Of a DNA stretch of 64,000 bases, positions 48,558 through 59,060 are shown in pieces. The notes under the pieces are model-generated. The model did no database searches. It was not told where the DNA came from and was given only the letters and a program-made list of their open reading frames with translations. This DNA comes from Rosettibacter firmus (GTDB lineage Bacteria; Bacteroidota; Ignavibacteria; Ignavibacteriales; Melioribacteraceae), in the NCBI RefSeq assembly GCF_036860695.1, contig NZ_JAYKGJ010000001.1:1364001-1428000 (forward strand), read 5' to 3'. Within the stretch, counting starts at the first letter, position 1; each line of letters starts with the position of its first letter. The position numbers and the translations under genes were made by a program.

Positions 48558-49606
48558 TCTTAGAAGAAATAAAATATTTTCAGTACTCATTCCCTTTAAA
48601 ATCTGAATTCAAAAATTCATCGACGTCTATAAAAAAAAGAGAAGGATTTATTATTTCTGCCAGAGATGAATTTAAAAACATTTCTTATGGCGAAGCTTCG
48701 CCTTTAGAAAATTTCAGTGTAGAAACATTAAAAGAAACCGAAAATAATTTACAATTAATCACTTCAAAAAGAATAATATTAAGTGAAAATATCTTCGAAG
48801 CTTCAAATCAAATTAAAGAACTTACACAACTGCATCCACTACGATTTGCACTGGAGCAAATTTTTCTAAATCTCTTATTTATAAGAAATAATAAATTACC
48901 AGACGTTCTTTCTGGCAAAAATTTCAAGAAAGAAATTTATGTAAATGCTGTCTTGGGCATTTATGAATCAGCTTTCATTATAAATGAGATTAAAAAGAAA
49001 TTTAATCTTGGATACAAAACATTCAAAATCAAAGTTGGAAGAAATAATATCCAGGATGATTTATCGCTTGTGGATAGTATTTATAAAAATTTTGGTGATA
49101 AAATAAAAATAAGATTGGATGCAAATGGTAAATGGGAATTTAATGAAGCACTGAACTTTCTTGAAAATCTCGAAAAATATGAAATTGAATATATTGAAGA
49201 ACCATGCTTTAATTTAGATAATAACTTGAAATTAATCGAGCATACAAGAATTAAAATTGCTCTTGATGAATCAATTACAAATATTGCTCAGGCAAAACAA
49301 ATTATCGATAACTCCAAAATTGAATTCATAATTATCAAACCAATGATATACGGCTCTATATTTGATATAATTGATCTAATAAATTATGCCGAATCAAAAA
49401 ATAAATTCATAATTATATCATCAGCTTTCGAAAGTAATATTGGAAAAAGTGCACTGGTATTACTTGCTTCTTTAACATCACACACTTATGCACATGGTCT
49501 GGATGCGGCTGATATTTTTTCAAATAACTTCGATGATTTTTACAAAGTTAATAACGGCAGAATAAATTTTAATATAGACTTCTTTCCTCCAAGATATGAT
49601 CTATAA
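48554..49606 (+). CDS. menC: o-Succinylbenzoate synthase
   Basis: 350 residues of the enolase superfamily. It dehydrates SHCHC. Seen are YGEASPLENFSVETL, TFKIKVGRNNIQDDL (KxK), RLDANGKWEFNEA (Asp), YIEEPCFNL (Glu), ALDESITNI (Asp) and IIIKPMIYGS (Lys). Overlaps menA by 4 bp. GGCGAAGCTTCGCC at 48689-48702 is a palindrome but encodes the conserved GEASP motif. Confidence 0.92.
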   Translation: MILEEIKYFQYSFPLKSEFKNSSTSIKKREGFIISARDEFKNISYGEASPLENFSVETLKETENNLQLITSKRIILSENIFEASNQIKELTQLHPLRFALEQIFLNLLFIRNNKLPDVLSGKNFKKEIYVNAVLGIYESAFIINEIKKKFNLGYKTFKIKVGRNNIQDDLSLVDSIYKNFGDKIKIRLDANGKWEFNEALNFLENLEKYEIEYIEEPCFNLDNNLKLIEHTRIKIALDESITNIAQAKQIIDNSKIEFIIIKPMIYGSIFDIIDLINYAESKNKFIIISSAFESNIGKSALVLLASLTSHTYAHGLDAADIFSNNFDDFYKVNNGRINFNIDFFPPRYDL

Positions 49607-49608
49607 AT

Positions 49609-51072
49609 ATGAATTTAATAGAAAAAAATAATCACTGGTTATATACACAGAGCATAAACAATCCTGATTCCATTGCAATAATTTCAAAGACCGAAAAAAT
49701 AAGCTATAAAGAATATTACAGGTACGCTGTTCAATATTGTTGCAGTCTTACAGAATCAGGAATTAAAAACAAAGATAGAGTTGGAGTACTTTTAAACAAC
49801 TCAAAAGAATTTCTTTTTATAATAAATGCACTCTGGTTTTGTGGTGCTGTTCCAGTTGTATTAAATACAAGATTAACAGAGAATGAATTAACTCAACAAA
49901 TAGAAAACATAAAGTTATCATATTTGATTGCAGAAGAAACCAGGTTTAGCAAAAATTTTGTTGAAGTAATTTCTCTTTCTTCCTTAAAATCAAAATCACA
50001 AATAAATCAAAAGTGCATTCAAGACTTTGATCTAAAGAATGATGCATTAATAATGTTTACATCTGGCAGTACTGGAAAATCGAAAGCAGTAGTTCATACA
50101 TTTGAAAACATATATGAAAGTGTATTCTCTCTAAATTCATTCATAAATTTAAATGATAACGATAGATGGCTGGCTTCGTTACCATTTTATCACATTGGTG
50201 GCTTTATGATTTTATGTCGCTCACTTATTTCAGGAAGTACTTTAATAATTCCTTCCTCCATTAAGCACGAAGAGATTAAATACTTTATTGAAAAATTCGA
50301 ACCAACTCATATCTCATTTGTTTCTACAACTCTCAAGAAATTAATTAATGAAAGATTCAAAGCTAATAAAAACATAAAATATGTCTTTCTTGGTGGTGGA
50401 CCCGTAGAAGCATCACTTTGTAAACAGGCAATTAAAGAAGGATGGAATATTATTAAAGTATATGGCTCTACAGAAACATGTTCAATGATTGCAGCTTTAA
50501 GCAGCAAAGATTTTATTTTAAAACCAGATTCTGCAGGTAAACCACTTAGAAATGTGAATATAGAAATTGTTGATTCTACAGGTTCATTTCTTAAACATAA
50601 TCAAAAAGGGGAAATTGCTGTAAAGAGCAAAACCTTGTTTAAAGAATATTTATTTTCTATAGGAACAAAAAGAGAAATAGATGGATTTTTTCTTACTGGA
50701 GATTATGGATGGATTGACGAAGACGGTTATTTATATGTAGAATCAAGAAAGGATGATATAATTATTACAGGTGGAGAAAATGTAAGTGCCCGGGAAGTTG
50801 AAGATGCTCTAAATAATTTAGATGAAGTTGAAGATGCATATGTGTTTTCTGAAAATGATGAAATCTGGGGACAATCAATCTCTGCAGCAGTAGTAATTAA
50901 ATACAAAATAGATATTGACGGGATAAAAACAAAACTCGGTTCATTAATAGCTAATTATAAAATTCCCAAGAATTTTTATTTTGTTTCTGAAATACCAAGA
51001 ACAGAATTGGGCAAGGTTGATAAAGAAAAACTAAACTCAATAATAAAAGCAATTGATGGTGCAATTCATTAA
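49609..51072 (+). CDS. menE: o-Succinylbenzoate-CoA ligase
   Basis: 487 residues, adenylate-forming. It activates OSB with ATP and CoA. ALIMFTSGSTGKSKAVVHTF is the phosphate loop, KVYGSTETCSMIAALSSKD the adenine-side motif, and FLTGDYGWIDEDGYLYVESR with the C-terminal hinge DDIIITGGENVSAREVEDAL. It lies 2 bp after menC and ends the men operon. Confidence 0.94.
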   Translation: MNLIEKNNHWLYTQSINNPDSIAIISKTEKISYKEYYRYAVQYCCSLTESGIKNKDRVGVLLNNSKEFLFIINALWFCGAVPVVLNTRLTENELTQQIENIKLSYLIAEETRFSKNFVEVISLSSLKSKSQINQKCIQDFDLKNDALIMFTSGSTGKSKAVVHTFENIYESVFSLNSFINLNDNDRWLASLPFYHIGGFMILCRSLISGSTLIIPSSIKHEEIKYFIEKFEPTHISFVSTTLKKLINERFKANKNIKYVFLGGGPVEASLCKQAIKEGWNIIKVYGSTETCSMIAALSSKDFILKPDSAGKPLRNVNIEIVDSTGSFLKHNQKGEIAVKSKTLFKEYLFSIGTKREIDGFFLTGDYGWIDEDGYLYVESRKDDIIITGGENVSAREVEDALNNLDEVEDAYVFSENDEIWGQSISAAVVIKYKIDIDGIKTKLGSLIANYKIPKNFYFVSEIPRTELGKVDKEKLNSIIKAIDGAIH

Positions 51073-51113
51073 CAAATTTATAGCCTGCTAAAAATTAGCT
51101 TCGTTTAAAGGTT

Positions 51114-51794
51114 TTAAACTTCCTTGTTGCCAAGATCTGCTTCAAGATCTACAATGTGCAAATTGTTTACATATGGAGTAATAACTGGTTTTTTAATCGA
51201 GCCTAATTTTTCAAGCACTTTAATAATATCATTTGCAGCTTTCTCAATAAATTCAATTCTTTTAATTATTGCTTCCTTCGAAAAGTTTTCTTTTGCAAGT
51301 TCTCTTCTAATAGCTGCTGTTGAGAGATTGATTAAAGTAAGAGGTTGTTTTATTTCATGATTGGCTGTGGTTACTGTAGCAGCAAATGTTTTTATTTTTT
51401 CTATTTCAATTAAGAATTTATTTGTTTCACTAAAACGGAGTGCAGAATTAATTCTCGCAATTAATTCAGTTTTATTAAAAGGCTTTTTAATATAATCAAA
51501 TGCACCTGCCTGTAATCCTTCTTTTAAATTTTCTGCTTCTGTAAGTGCAGTTAAAAGAATTATGGGAATTTGCTTTGTTTCTTCTCTTGTAGTAAGAGTT
51601 TTACATACTTCATAACCAGAAATGCCGGGCATCATAATATCAAGAAGTATTAAATCTGGTTTTTCTTCTATTGCTTTTTGAATTCCCATTAAACCATCAT
51701 AAGCTTTTATTACTTCAAAGCCTTCCTGTTCAAGTCTATCCTGAATTAAAAATACATTATCGGGATAATCGTCTATTACTAATATTTTTTTCAT
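51114..51794 (-). CDS. Receiver-DHp protein without a kinase ATPase domain
   Basis: 226 residues. The receiver (1-120) is canonical: DD8-9, phosphoacceptor Asp52 in LILLDIMMPG, Thr82 and Lys104. A HisKA-like dimerisation domain follows, with an H-box at His146 in TTANHEIKQPLTLINLSTAA and a second helix (IEFIEKAANDIIKVLEKLGS). No HATPase domain follows, so it may be a phosphorelay intermediate for the hybrid kinase 2 bp upstream. The C-terminal tail is short. Confidence 0.82.
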   Translation of the reverse strand: MKKILVIDDYPDNVFLIQDRLEQEGFEVIKAYDGLMGIQKAIEEKPDLILLDIMMPGISGYEVCKTLTTREETKQIPIILLTALTEAENLKEGLQAGAFDYIKKPFNKTELIARINSALRFSETNKFLIEIEKIKTFAATVTTANHEIKQPLTLINLSTAAIRRELAKENFSKEAIIKRIEFIEKAANDIIKVLEKLGSIKKPVITPYVNNLHIVDLEADLGNKEV

Positions 51795-51796
51795 AA

Positions 51797-54700
51797 TTAA
51801 ACTTTTACTTTCAGAAAATTATTAACTCTATTTAATATTGTAGAAGAATCAACTGGTTTCGTTACGAGATCATTAAAACCATTTTTTTCAATTACTTCTT
51901 TATTTTCGAGCATTGCATACGCTGTAAGTGCAATAACGGGAAGATTAGCTGTCCTACTACTGGAACGAATTCTCTTTATTGTTTCAAAACCATCCATTAC
52001 TGGCATCATTATATCAAGAAAGATTAAATCGGGTAATATATGATTTAATGTTAATAAACATTCCATACCATTGTGAGCATATATTGTATTGCAATTCAAT
52101 TCTTTCAATATTTCACCAATAGTAAATAATGTATCTTCGTCATCATCTACAATCATAATTGTTGGTTTATTCAGATTATCTGAATGTTCAACTGGATTTT
52201 TATTAATAATTGATGTTTCAATCATAAGATTTAATCTTTTGTTTGCTTCACTATCGTCAATTTGTAATCTATCTTTAATAAATTTCAAAATATCAAGTGG
52301 ATGATTTTTTTCTCTTAATGTAAGTGCATTAAATGTATTTGTTAATTCTTTAACATCTTCTTCGTTAAGACTATCTGGAAGCAAGAAGACAACAAATATA
52401 TTTCTTGTATATTTGTTCTGTCTAATCAAAGAACTAAATAAGAGTGCATCTGATTTAAATGTTTCAACATCAATTAGATACAGTTGAGATTGTGAGTAAT
52501 CAATAAGACTCATAGCAGATTCAAGTGTGTTTCTCCACTCTACATTAAATTTGGGTAGAACTGCATCTTTTAAGATTTCAAATTCAGCTTTATTGCCAGA
52601 TACATAAATTATTTTTTCAATTTGCACACCGGCAAACAATTCAATTTGTTGTAATAATTTGCCAATGGTAATATCATTTACTGGTTTTATTTGATAATCA
52701 AAAATACATGGTGCCCATCCTAATTTTTCTTTTTCCATTACATTGCATAATATTATTGGCACATCATTCGCCAGAGGATTTCTTCTTATCAATGCCAGTA
52801 AATTCCAGATATCCGAATCATTAATGGCAGAATTAATAATAATAGAGTTTATTTTTTGTTTAGCAATAACATCAAGACTTGTCTTTTTATTATCACTGGT
52901 AATTAACTGGTAATTATAAGTATTTAAATAATCTTTTATCAATTTATTGGCGTTTTCGTTACTGCCGATAATCAAAGCGGAAGGCTGTTCATTATTTTCT
53001 ATATTATTTTCTAACTTGAGAAATTCACTTTCATCTACATCAATTAATTCTACTATAACGTCATTCAATATAAAAGAAAATTTAGTTCCTTCACCTAATT
53101 TACTTTCGAGAGAAAGATGACTACCAAGTAATTCTACATATCTTTTGCATATTGTTAAACCTAATCCTGTGCCGCCAAAATGTTTAGAATTTCCGGTTTC
53201 GATTTGTTTGAATTCCGAAAAAATTATTTCTTTATTTTCTTCAGAAATACCAATGCCTGTATCTGAAACAGTAAATTTAATAGATTGATTATCCAGCAAT
53301 TCTACTGATAATCTAACTTCTCCAGCATCTGTAAACTTAATTGCATTCATTAAAAGGTTAGAAAGTATATGATCGAGTTTGCTTTTATCGGTATTCAGTA
53401 AAATATTTTTTCCTGTTGGCAAATCAATAACAAGTTTCAATTTTTTATCCCGTGCAGAGCTTTCAAAGTTTTGTCTCAACTCATCGATTAATTCATTCAA
53501 TAAAAACTTTTCTTTTTTTATTTCAATTTTACCAGATTCAATCCGTGAAAACTCAAGTATATTTGTAATAAGCTTCAATAGTTTTTTACCATTTCTATAG
53601 ATAATATTCAATCTTTCATAAAGGTTTTGATTATGCCGAAATTCTTTTAATAGCAATTCAGATAATCCAATAATTGAAATTAACGGCGTTCGCAATTCAT
53701 GTGACATGCTTGCAAGAAATTGAGATTTTACTTTTGTGAGCTCAATGGCTTTTTGTTTTTGTTTTTCAAGTTCATCAGCTTTTTCTTTTAATTGTTTATG
53801 AAGTTCTTTTAATTCTTCATTCTGTATAGTGATTTGAGTATTCTGTTTTTGATACTCATCATTTAATTTTCTTAATTCTGTAATATAATTTTCGAGTTGT
53901 TCGAGCGACATTGCATTAACCAAGCCAATTGCAAAATGTTCATGCACATTATCAAGATAACTTTTTACTTCTGCATCCGGTATATTAGTTGATGCAAGCT
54001 CGAGCAGAGCTATTGTTTCTTTGTTATAAAGTATTGGATAAATCAATAAGTATTTTAATTTAATTGATGTTAATCCAGTATTTATTTCTGGAAAGTTTTC
54101 ATTAAATATAAATTCTCGAGTTTCTTTTTTATCAATTACATTAGAATAAATTTCAGAGAAATTTCTCGATTCAACTGTTTCTCTATTTATACCATATGAC
54201 GATATCAATCTTAATTTTTTATTTTCCAGTACATATAGCAAACCAAAAGAACATTTTGTTGCATTTATAATTTTTTCGAGTGCTGCTTCCGAAACTTCTT
54301 TAAGTGTAGGATTTTGATTAACAAGCTTAATAAAATCAATGTATTGTTGTTCCAGTTCTTCTTTCTTCTGAATAACATCAAGCATTCTATTAAATGCATG
54401 ACCAAGTTTGCCAATTTCATCTTTTATAATTACAGTTACACGATGGTTTAAATTGCCTCTGGCTGTAATTTCGGTGGCTTCGCTTAAAAGTGTAATTTGT
54501 TTTCTGAACTTATATGTAAACACCAGAACAAATAAAAATGTAAGCGTAGAAATTGCTATAACTATTAGAATAATTACATTTCTTAAAACCAATCTAAAAC
54601 TTGCTGCTTCTTCATAAGAAGAAAAGATTATAAAATTAAACTTCCCGCCGGGTGTAAGTATTTGTTTTGGTGTATAAAGAGCTGCATAATAATCAGCACT

Positions 54701-55315
54701 TTCAAGCTGGTCATAATAAAGATCGTAACTATTCTTAAATTTTAGGTTTTGTATCGATTTATTAATTACTGGAATTAATATTTTATTTTTATCTGAATTT
54801 GAAAATTCATAGAGCTCATTATTAATTACAAGTGCAATATCAACTCTTGTTTTTTCTGCAATTTTATTCAAGAAGTCATAATTAATAGCTTTACCATAAT
54901 AAAGAATATCATTTTTATATGGTGTATAGAATAACATTACATTTGGATTATCAACAAAAAATTTTTTAAATGATCGAGTAGCTATATTCAAATTCGAGTT
55001 TTTGTTTTTGAACAGGTTATTAACATTAATTAAAGAATCGTTTTCAAGTGTAAAAATGAAATCGATACTGGTTGAATCGAGATTTATATTTTTAGTATCT
55101 GTTAAGTTTGGTAATATTTTTCTGAAGTCGTATTGAATTTGTTCAACTGAATTCTGGAAAGCAAAAATAAAATCGTTTGTAGAGGTTAAGATTGATTGTG
55201 ATTGATATCTTTGTAATAATCTATTGGTAAGTGAATAATATATTATAGCCGAAGCTGTTGATGTAATTACAACAATGACAAAAGCAAATAATATTAGTTT
55301 CGCATTCAGTTTCAT
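51797..55315 (-). CDS. Hybrid sensor histidine kinase
   Basis: 1172 residues. Membrane helix 7-28, a ~215-residue extracytoplasmic sensor, second helix about 246-270, HAMP (to ~325), a GAF-like domain (~340-470), coiled coil, HisKA with SMSHELRTPL (His near 538), HATPase with NAIKFT, DTGIGI and GGTGLGL motifs, two REC-like domains that lack the phosphoacceptor Asp (about 795-900 and 915-1020), and a terminal intact receiver (MIVDDDED, LIFLDIMMPVMDGF near 1098). Signal unknown. It is downstream of the pilus/secretion operon with a 51-bp gap. Confidence 0.92.
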   Translation of the reverse strand: MKLNAKLILFAFVIVVITSTASAIIYYSLTNRLLQRYQSQSILTSTNDFIFAFQNSVEQIQYDFRKILPNLTDTKNINLDSTSIDFIFTLENDSLINVNNLFKNKNSNLNIATRSFKKFFVDNPNVMLFYTPYKNDILYYGKAINYDFLNKIAEKTRVDIALVINNELYEFSNSDKNKILIPVINKSIQNLKFKNSYDLYYDQLESADYYAALYTPKQILTPGGKFNFIIFSSYEEAASFRLVLRNVIILIVIAISTLTFLFVLVFTYKFRKQITLLSEATEITARGNLNHRVTVIIKDEIGKLGHAFNRMLDVIQKKEELEQQYIDFIKLVNQNPTLKEVSEAALEKIINATKCSFGLLYVLENKKLRLISSYGINRETVESRNFSEIYSNVIDKKETREFIFNENFPEINTGLTSIKLKYLLIYPILYNKETIALLELASTNIPDAEVKSYLDNVHEHFAIGLVNAMSLEQLENYITELRKLNDEYQKQNTQITIQNEELKELHKQLKEKADELEKQKQKAIELTKVKSQFLASMSHELRTPLISIIGLSELLLKEFRHNQNLYERLNIIYRNGKKLLKLITNILEFSRIESGKIEIKKEKFLLNELIDELRQNFESSARDKKLKLVIDLPTGKNILLNTDKSKLDHILSNLLMNAIKFTDAGEVRLSVELLDNQSIKFTVSDTGIGISEENKEIIFSEFKQIETGNSKHFGGTGLGLTICKRYVELLGSHLSLESKLGEGTKFSFILNDVIVELIDVDESEFLKLENNIENNEQPSALIIGSNENANKLIKDYLNTYNYQLITSDNKKTSLDVIAKQKINSIIINSAINDSDIWNLLALIRRNPLANDVPIILCNVMEKEKLGWAPCIFDYQIKPVNDITIGKLLQQIELFAGVQIEKIIYVSGNKAEFEILKDAVLPKFNVEWRNTLESAMSLIDYSQSQLYLIDVETFKSDALLFSSLIRQNKYTRNIFVVFLLPDSLNEEDVKELTNTFNALTLREKNHPLDILKFIKDRLQIDDSEANKRLNLMIETSIINKNPVEHSDNLNKPTIMIVDDDEDTLFTIGEILKELNCNTIYAHNGMECLLTLNHILPDLIFLDIMMPVMDGFETIKRIRSSSRTANLPVIALTAYAMLENKEVIEKNGFNDLVTKPVDSSTILNRVNNFLKVKV

Positions 55316-55366
55316 ATTTTCTTAAATTCATGCTAAAAGCTTTATAATTCTACAAAAACAATTAAA

Positions 55367-56617
55367 TTATTTTTTAGGGTCATCACTTTTTATATTAGAT
55401 TCCTGTTTATAGTTTTCCATTGCTTCTTTATTTTTTAATAATTCATCTTTCAAAACACCACGTTCTCTTTTTGTTGAGATTCTTTCTTTAAGTGGTGGTA
55501 GAATTTCTGCTTTAATCAGTATAATGATTTCTTTAGTTGTTACAGTTTTTTGGTCGTAACCAAAGATATATTTTAATCCAAAAACCCACCAGGGCAAATC
55601 TTTAAGAATTGGAACACCACGTCTATCAACGCTTTCTTCGTTAAGGAATAAGCCACCGATAGCAGTTTCTTCACCGTCAAGCAAAAGAACATTTGTTTCG
55701 GCTGCAGTTTTTCTAATTTCAGTAGTAATTGTTCCGGGTATTGCAGAGCTTCTTTCTACTTTAAGCTTCATATAAACATAATCAATTCCTTCTTCTGTAT
55801 AGATGTATGGAGTTACTTCTATGATTGTTCCTGTTGAATAAAATCTATCAATTAAATTTCCAGCGAAATCTCTTTCTTTGATTGAAATATCCGAACCAAC
55901 CTGTGTTCTTCCTTTAACTCCATTAACAGTACTTATTGTTGGTCTTGATATAATTTTACCAAGATTTTGTGATTCAAAAAATCTAAATAGAGAAGTAGCA
56001 GAACCATCAAATTTGCCCATAGAAAATTCGGATTGAGTTTCTACACTAAATTCTGGTGGTTTTTGTTGAACTTGAGTAGTAGTTCCAGTTTGTTGTTGAA
56101 CTTGCTCTTGAACAGTAACTAATTTTCCACCTATAGAAAGTCCACTGCGTGATAGTAAAAATTCCCAGTTTATACCGCGTTCACGCATTTCTGCTACATT
56201 GGCTTCAAATAGAACAGCAGATATACGAACTTCGCGTTCGTCAACTGGAGCATAAACATCTTTTGCAAGTTGTGCTTTTGGTTCTTCTTTTTTCTTTACA
56301 ATTATTGTTGATTCAGTTTCTTCTAATGTTAGATTATTATATTGAACAATGATAAACAAAGCCTTTTTATAATGAATTTTATCTAACTCAACTCCAATTG
56401 GAGTTGTCAAATTCACAGTTGAAACTATTTTTTTACCGCTAACCTTCTGGCTAACTGCACTAAGCACTTCAATTGCTTGATTGAAGGGAATGTTTTCTGA
56501 AAGTGTTACAAGTTCTTCTGGATTAACATATCCTTTCAATTTTTGTTGAAGGTCTATTTGAGCATTTAAATGCAAGCATTGAATTAGCAATATCAAAAGT
56601 ATAAATGATCTTTTCAT
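55367..56617 (-). CDS. Short secretin (GspD/PilQ-like)
   Basis: 416 residues with a signal peptide (KRSFILLILLIQCLHLNA). An N-domain (PFNQAIEVLSAVSQKVSGKK ... IVQYNNLTLEETESTIIV, split for length) is followed by the secretin core: VREVRISAVLFEANV-like strands, GKIISRPTISTVNGVKGRTQ, the VTPYIYTEEG strand, the ETNVLLLDGEETAIGGLF lip and VPILKDLPWWVFGLKYIFG. It is shorter than typical secretins (over 550), with only one N-domain, so its periplasmic gate may be built differently. Last of the pilus genes. Confidence 0.82.
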   Translation of the reverse strand: MKRSFILLILLIQCLHLNAQIDLQQKLKGYVNPEELVTLSENIPFNQAIEVLSAVSQKVSGKKIVSTVNLTTPIGVELDKIHYKKALFIIVQYNNLTLEETESTIIVKKKEEPKAQLAKDVYAPVDEREVRISAVLFEANVAEMRERGINWEFLLSRSGLSIGGKLVTVQEQVQQQTGTTTQVQQKPPEFSVETQSEFSMGKFDGSATSLFRFFESQNLGKIISRPTISTVNGVKGRTQVGSDISIKERDFAGNLIDRFYSTGTIIEVTPYIYTEEGIDYVYMKLKVERSSAIPGTITTEIRKTAAETNVLLLDGEETAIGGLFLNEESVDRRGVPILKDLPWWVFGLKYIFGYDQKTVTTKEIIILIKAEILPPLKERISTKRERGVLKDELLKNKEAMENYKQESNIKSDDPKK

Positions 56618-56618
56618 T

Positions 56619-57506
56619 TTATTTACTCTTCTTAATTTCTTTGTCGAGTTTTAAAGTTACAGTTTCAATAATTCCACCTTTATTAAGAACAAAGCTTACT
56701 TCGTTTTTATCATAATTAATGTTAGTTAAATAACCGAGATAAACTTTATCTCCTTCCCACAAGAGAAACGTATTCCCACTTGCATCAGAAAGAAATGCAC
56801 CTTCTGGAATCAATGCCAGTAATTTAGCATTCTGAACATCGAGCAAACCTTCTGTGTTTGGTGGAATTTCATTACGTATTAATGGATAGAAAATATCGTA
56901 AGCAGGATTTGGTATCAATCTATTTTCAACAAAATCTTTTACATAAAAACGATCATCATTAGAAAAATAAACATCGACTTTGAACTTAAATGTAACAAGA
57001 TAGTGTGGTATTCCATCTTCGTCTACTTTTACATTGTTGCTCATCTCTACATTAGAAATTTTTTTGAGCATTTTACTTTCTTCTATTGCATAGATAAGTG
57101 TATTCAAATCATTATATTCTGCTGTTCCACTTAGTATATATCGATAAATACTTAGTGGATTGCCCTGCACGGTTGTTTCATATTCAATATTTACAAACGA
57201 GTATGGAGAAAAAGAATAACTAATTTCATTAATGAAGTTGTAAAAATCCGATTGTGAAAGATTGTAAGGCACATTATATTTTCTATTAGCAAGAATTGAA
57301 TCGAGCTGAGCAACTCTTTTTCGCAGTAAAGCAAGTTGTTCTGTTAAGGTTTCTGGATCCAGCTGGTAGAGAGTTAATTCTTTAATTTTTTTCTCTTTAT
57401 CAGAAATTTTATTTTTCAAATAAACATAATTAAACAATCCACCAACGAGCAATATTAACAACAGAATAACTGCAATAATAATTGTATTTTTTACTTTACT
57501 ATTCAT
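56619..57506 (-). CDS. PilO-like protein with PilP-like C-terminal domain
   Basis: 295 residues. Membrane helix 9-31 and coiled coil (to ~75) then a ferredoxin-like periplasmic domain (FYNFINEISYSFSPYSFVNI...) as in PilO. The last ~85 residues (LLALIPEGAFLSDASGNTFL, VYLGYLTNINYDKNEVSFVL) resemble the beta-sandwich of PilP/GspC. A PilO-PilP type fusion is inferred. It connects the inner platform to the secretin coded next. Overlaps the PilM-N gene by 4 bp. Confidence 0.7.
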   Translation of the reverse strand: MNSKVKNTIIIAVILLLILLVGGLFNYVYLKNKISDKEKKIKELTLYQLDPETLTEQLALLRKRVAQLDSILANRKYNVPYNLSQSDFYNFINEISYSFSPYSFVNIEYETTVQGNPLSIYRYILSGTAEYNDLNTLIYAIEESKMLKKISNVEMSNNVKVDEDGIPHYLVTFKFKVDVYFSNDDRFYVKDFVENRLIPNPAYDIFYPLIRNEIPPNTEGLLDVQNAKLLALIPEGAFLSDASGNTFLLWEGDKVYLGYLTNINYDKNEVSFVLNKGGIIETVTLKLDKEIKKSK

Positions 57507-59059
57507 TGTGTTTTTGGAGTCTCTTCTTCCAGTTTAAAATTAATTACAAAAGAGAAAGCATTTTTTTCCCGTATAGTTTCAAAGTTAATGTTTTTAATAA
57601 TAGCAGAAGGATATAATTCTGAAAATTCTGTTAAAACACTTCTTGAAAGAGAATAACCAGTTATTTTAATTTCGTTTGGAGATGCCATTTCAAGACGACT
57701 GATCCAGAAGTTTCTTCTTCTTTCAATGAAGTCAGATATTTTATTTAAATTTTTATTCCATATACCTGCACCAGCCGAAGCAGAATCTAAGATTGCCTGT
57801 GTTGCATCAAAATTTCTTATTCGATTATCTAAAGGAGTAATTTCCTGTAATAGTGCCTGATTCTGAAGCTGAAGCATATTTAATCTTTCTATCTCTAAAT
57901 CCAGCTCTTTCATTTGTTCATAGCTCGAAAGGATTTTAAATGTGAAAAAGAATGTTGCCCCAAAAAGTAATGGAAGCATTGCATAACTATGCCATCCAAA
58001 CTGGAAGAATTTTTGTCTCTCCTGAATATATTTTGGCAGGAAATTAATCCCCGTATAAGTCTTATCAAGTTCGTCAAAGTACTCAACACCAACAGATAAT
58101 GGAATTGCATAGAGAGCTAAGTTATTAATTTCTGGTTCTGTTAAGGAAGAAGTATCCAGACCTTCAAATTTCAATTCAAATACATTTGCTTCTGGAAATG
58201 TTCCATAAAATGATAATATTAAATTTTCAGAACGATCTTCTCCACAAAGAATTATATTATCCAATTTTGGGATAGCACCATTTTCCATTTCAAGTAGAAT
58301 CTTAGAAAAATAAACATCGTATGTGTGAAGATTTTTTGTACCAATATCGAGTGTTGCTCCAATGTGCTTGAGTTTTTGACCTTCTAAGAAAATTAACTTA
58401 CTATATTCTTTACCAATGTGAATAATAAGCGTGTTATCTTCTGGAAAGAATTTATGAGTTTTACCAACATAATATGCAAGAGCAAGTTCTGCAGGTTTAA
58501 CAGTTGGTATTTTTAAATATCTTCTTTTATTATAACTTGCAAGTAAATCAACAATAGAAGCTCCTGCAATATCTCCTTCAATAAAAACACTTAATAATGT
58601 ATTTTCATTAAACTCAATGAAATCAATTAAGTCAAGTGGAACAGTAATCCCTTTGGTGTTCTGAATATCTGATACTATTGCCTGAAGTAATTTCTTCTTA
58701 TTTTCTTCTTTAGGTCCTTCATATAAATGATAATTTACTATTGGTTCGCCAACTATAGGAATAAACTGAAGAGATTTTATATTTAATCCTGATAGTGAAG
58801 TTTGAAGCTGACTGATATCTGAAGAATCCCCCATCTCTGCTGCTCCAGAATCAATCTTCTCTATGCTATCAAAAGAAATTTCATCAGAAGTATCAATATT
58901 TCCAAGATCAGACAAATCTTCGTGTTTTGATTTTGTTTGAAGCACAGATGGCATGGTAAGCGAAATAACACGATTAATTGTTACAGCTTCCCCATTTTTT
59001 GACATTACAACCAGCTTAACGTCTATACCTTCGTTATATAAACAGACTACCTGTTTCAT
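57503..59059 (-). CDS. PilM-PilN fusion protein (GspL-like)
   Basis: 518 residues. The N-terminal ~330 are an actin-like PilM/GspL cytoplasmic domain (NTLIIHIGKEYSKLIFLEGQ, NIILCGEDRSENLIL) with a long acidic insert at 40-85. YTGINFLPKYIQERQKFF is the PilN signature ahead of a membrane helix (about 355-375). A coiled coil and a periplasmic ferredoxin-like domain follow. In most T4P systems M and N are separate; fusion makes it GspL-like. The insert may be a regulatory linker. Confidence 0.8.
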   Translation of the reverse strand: MKQVVCLYNEGIDVKLVVMSKNGEAVTINRVISLTMPSVLQTKSKHEDLSDLGNIDTSDEISFDSIEKIDSGAAEMGDSSDISQLQTSLSGLNIKSLQFIPIVGEPIVNYHLYEGPKEENKKKLLQAIVSDIQNTKGITVPLDLIDFIEFNENTLLSVFIEGDIAGASIVDLLASYNKRRYLKIPTVKPAELALAYYVGKTHKFFPEDNTLIIHIGKEYSKLIFLEGQKLKHIGATLDIGTKNLHTYDVYFSKILLEMENGAIPKLDNIILCGEDRSENLILSFYGTFPEANVFELKFEGLDTSSLTEPEINNLALYAIPLSVGVEYFDELDKTYTGINFLPKYIQERQKFFQFGWHSYAMLPLLFGATFFFTFKILSSYEQMKELDLEIERLNMLQLQNQALLQEITPLDNRIRNFDATQAILDSASAGAGIWNKNLNKISDFIERRRNFWISRLEMASPNEIKITGYSLSRSVLTEFSELYPSAIIKNINFETIREKNAFSFVINFKLEEETPKTQ

Positions 59060-59060
59060 A

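Noticed and set aside
48689-48702. GGCGAAGCTTCGCC palindrome in menC, similar to the phage CGAAGCTTC words
   Set aside because: It encodes the conserved GEASP motif at normal length and lacks the arm sequence of the phage words.
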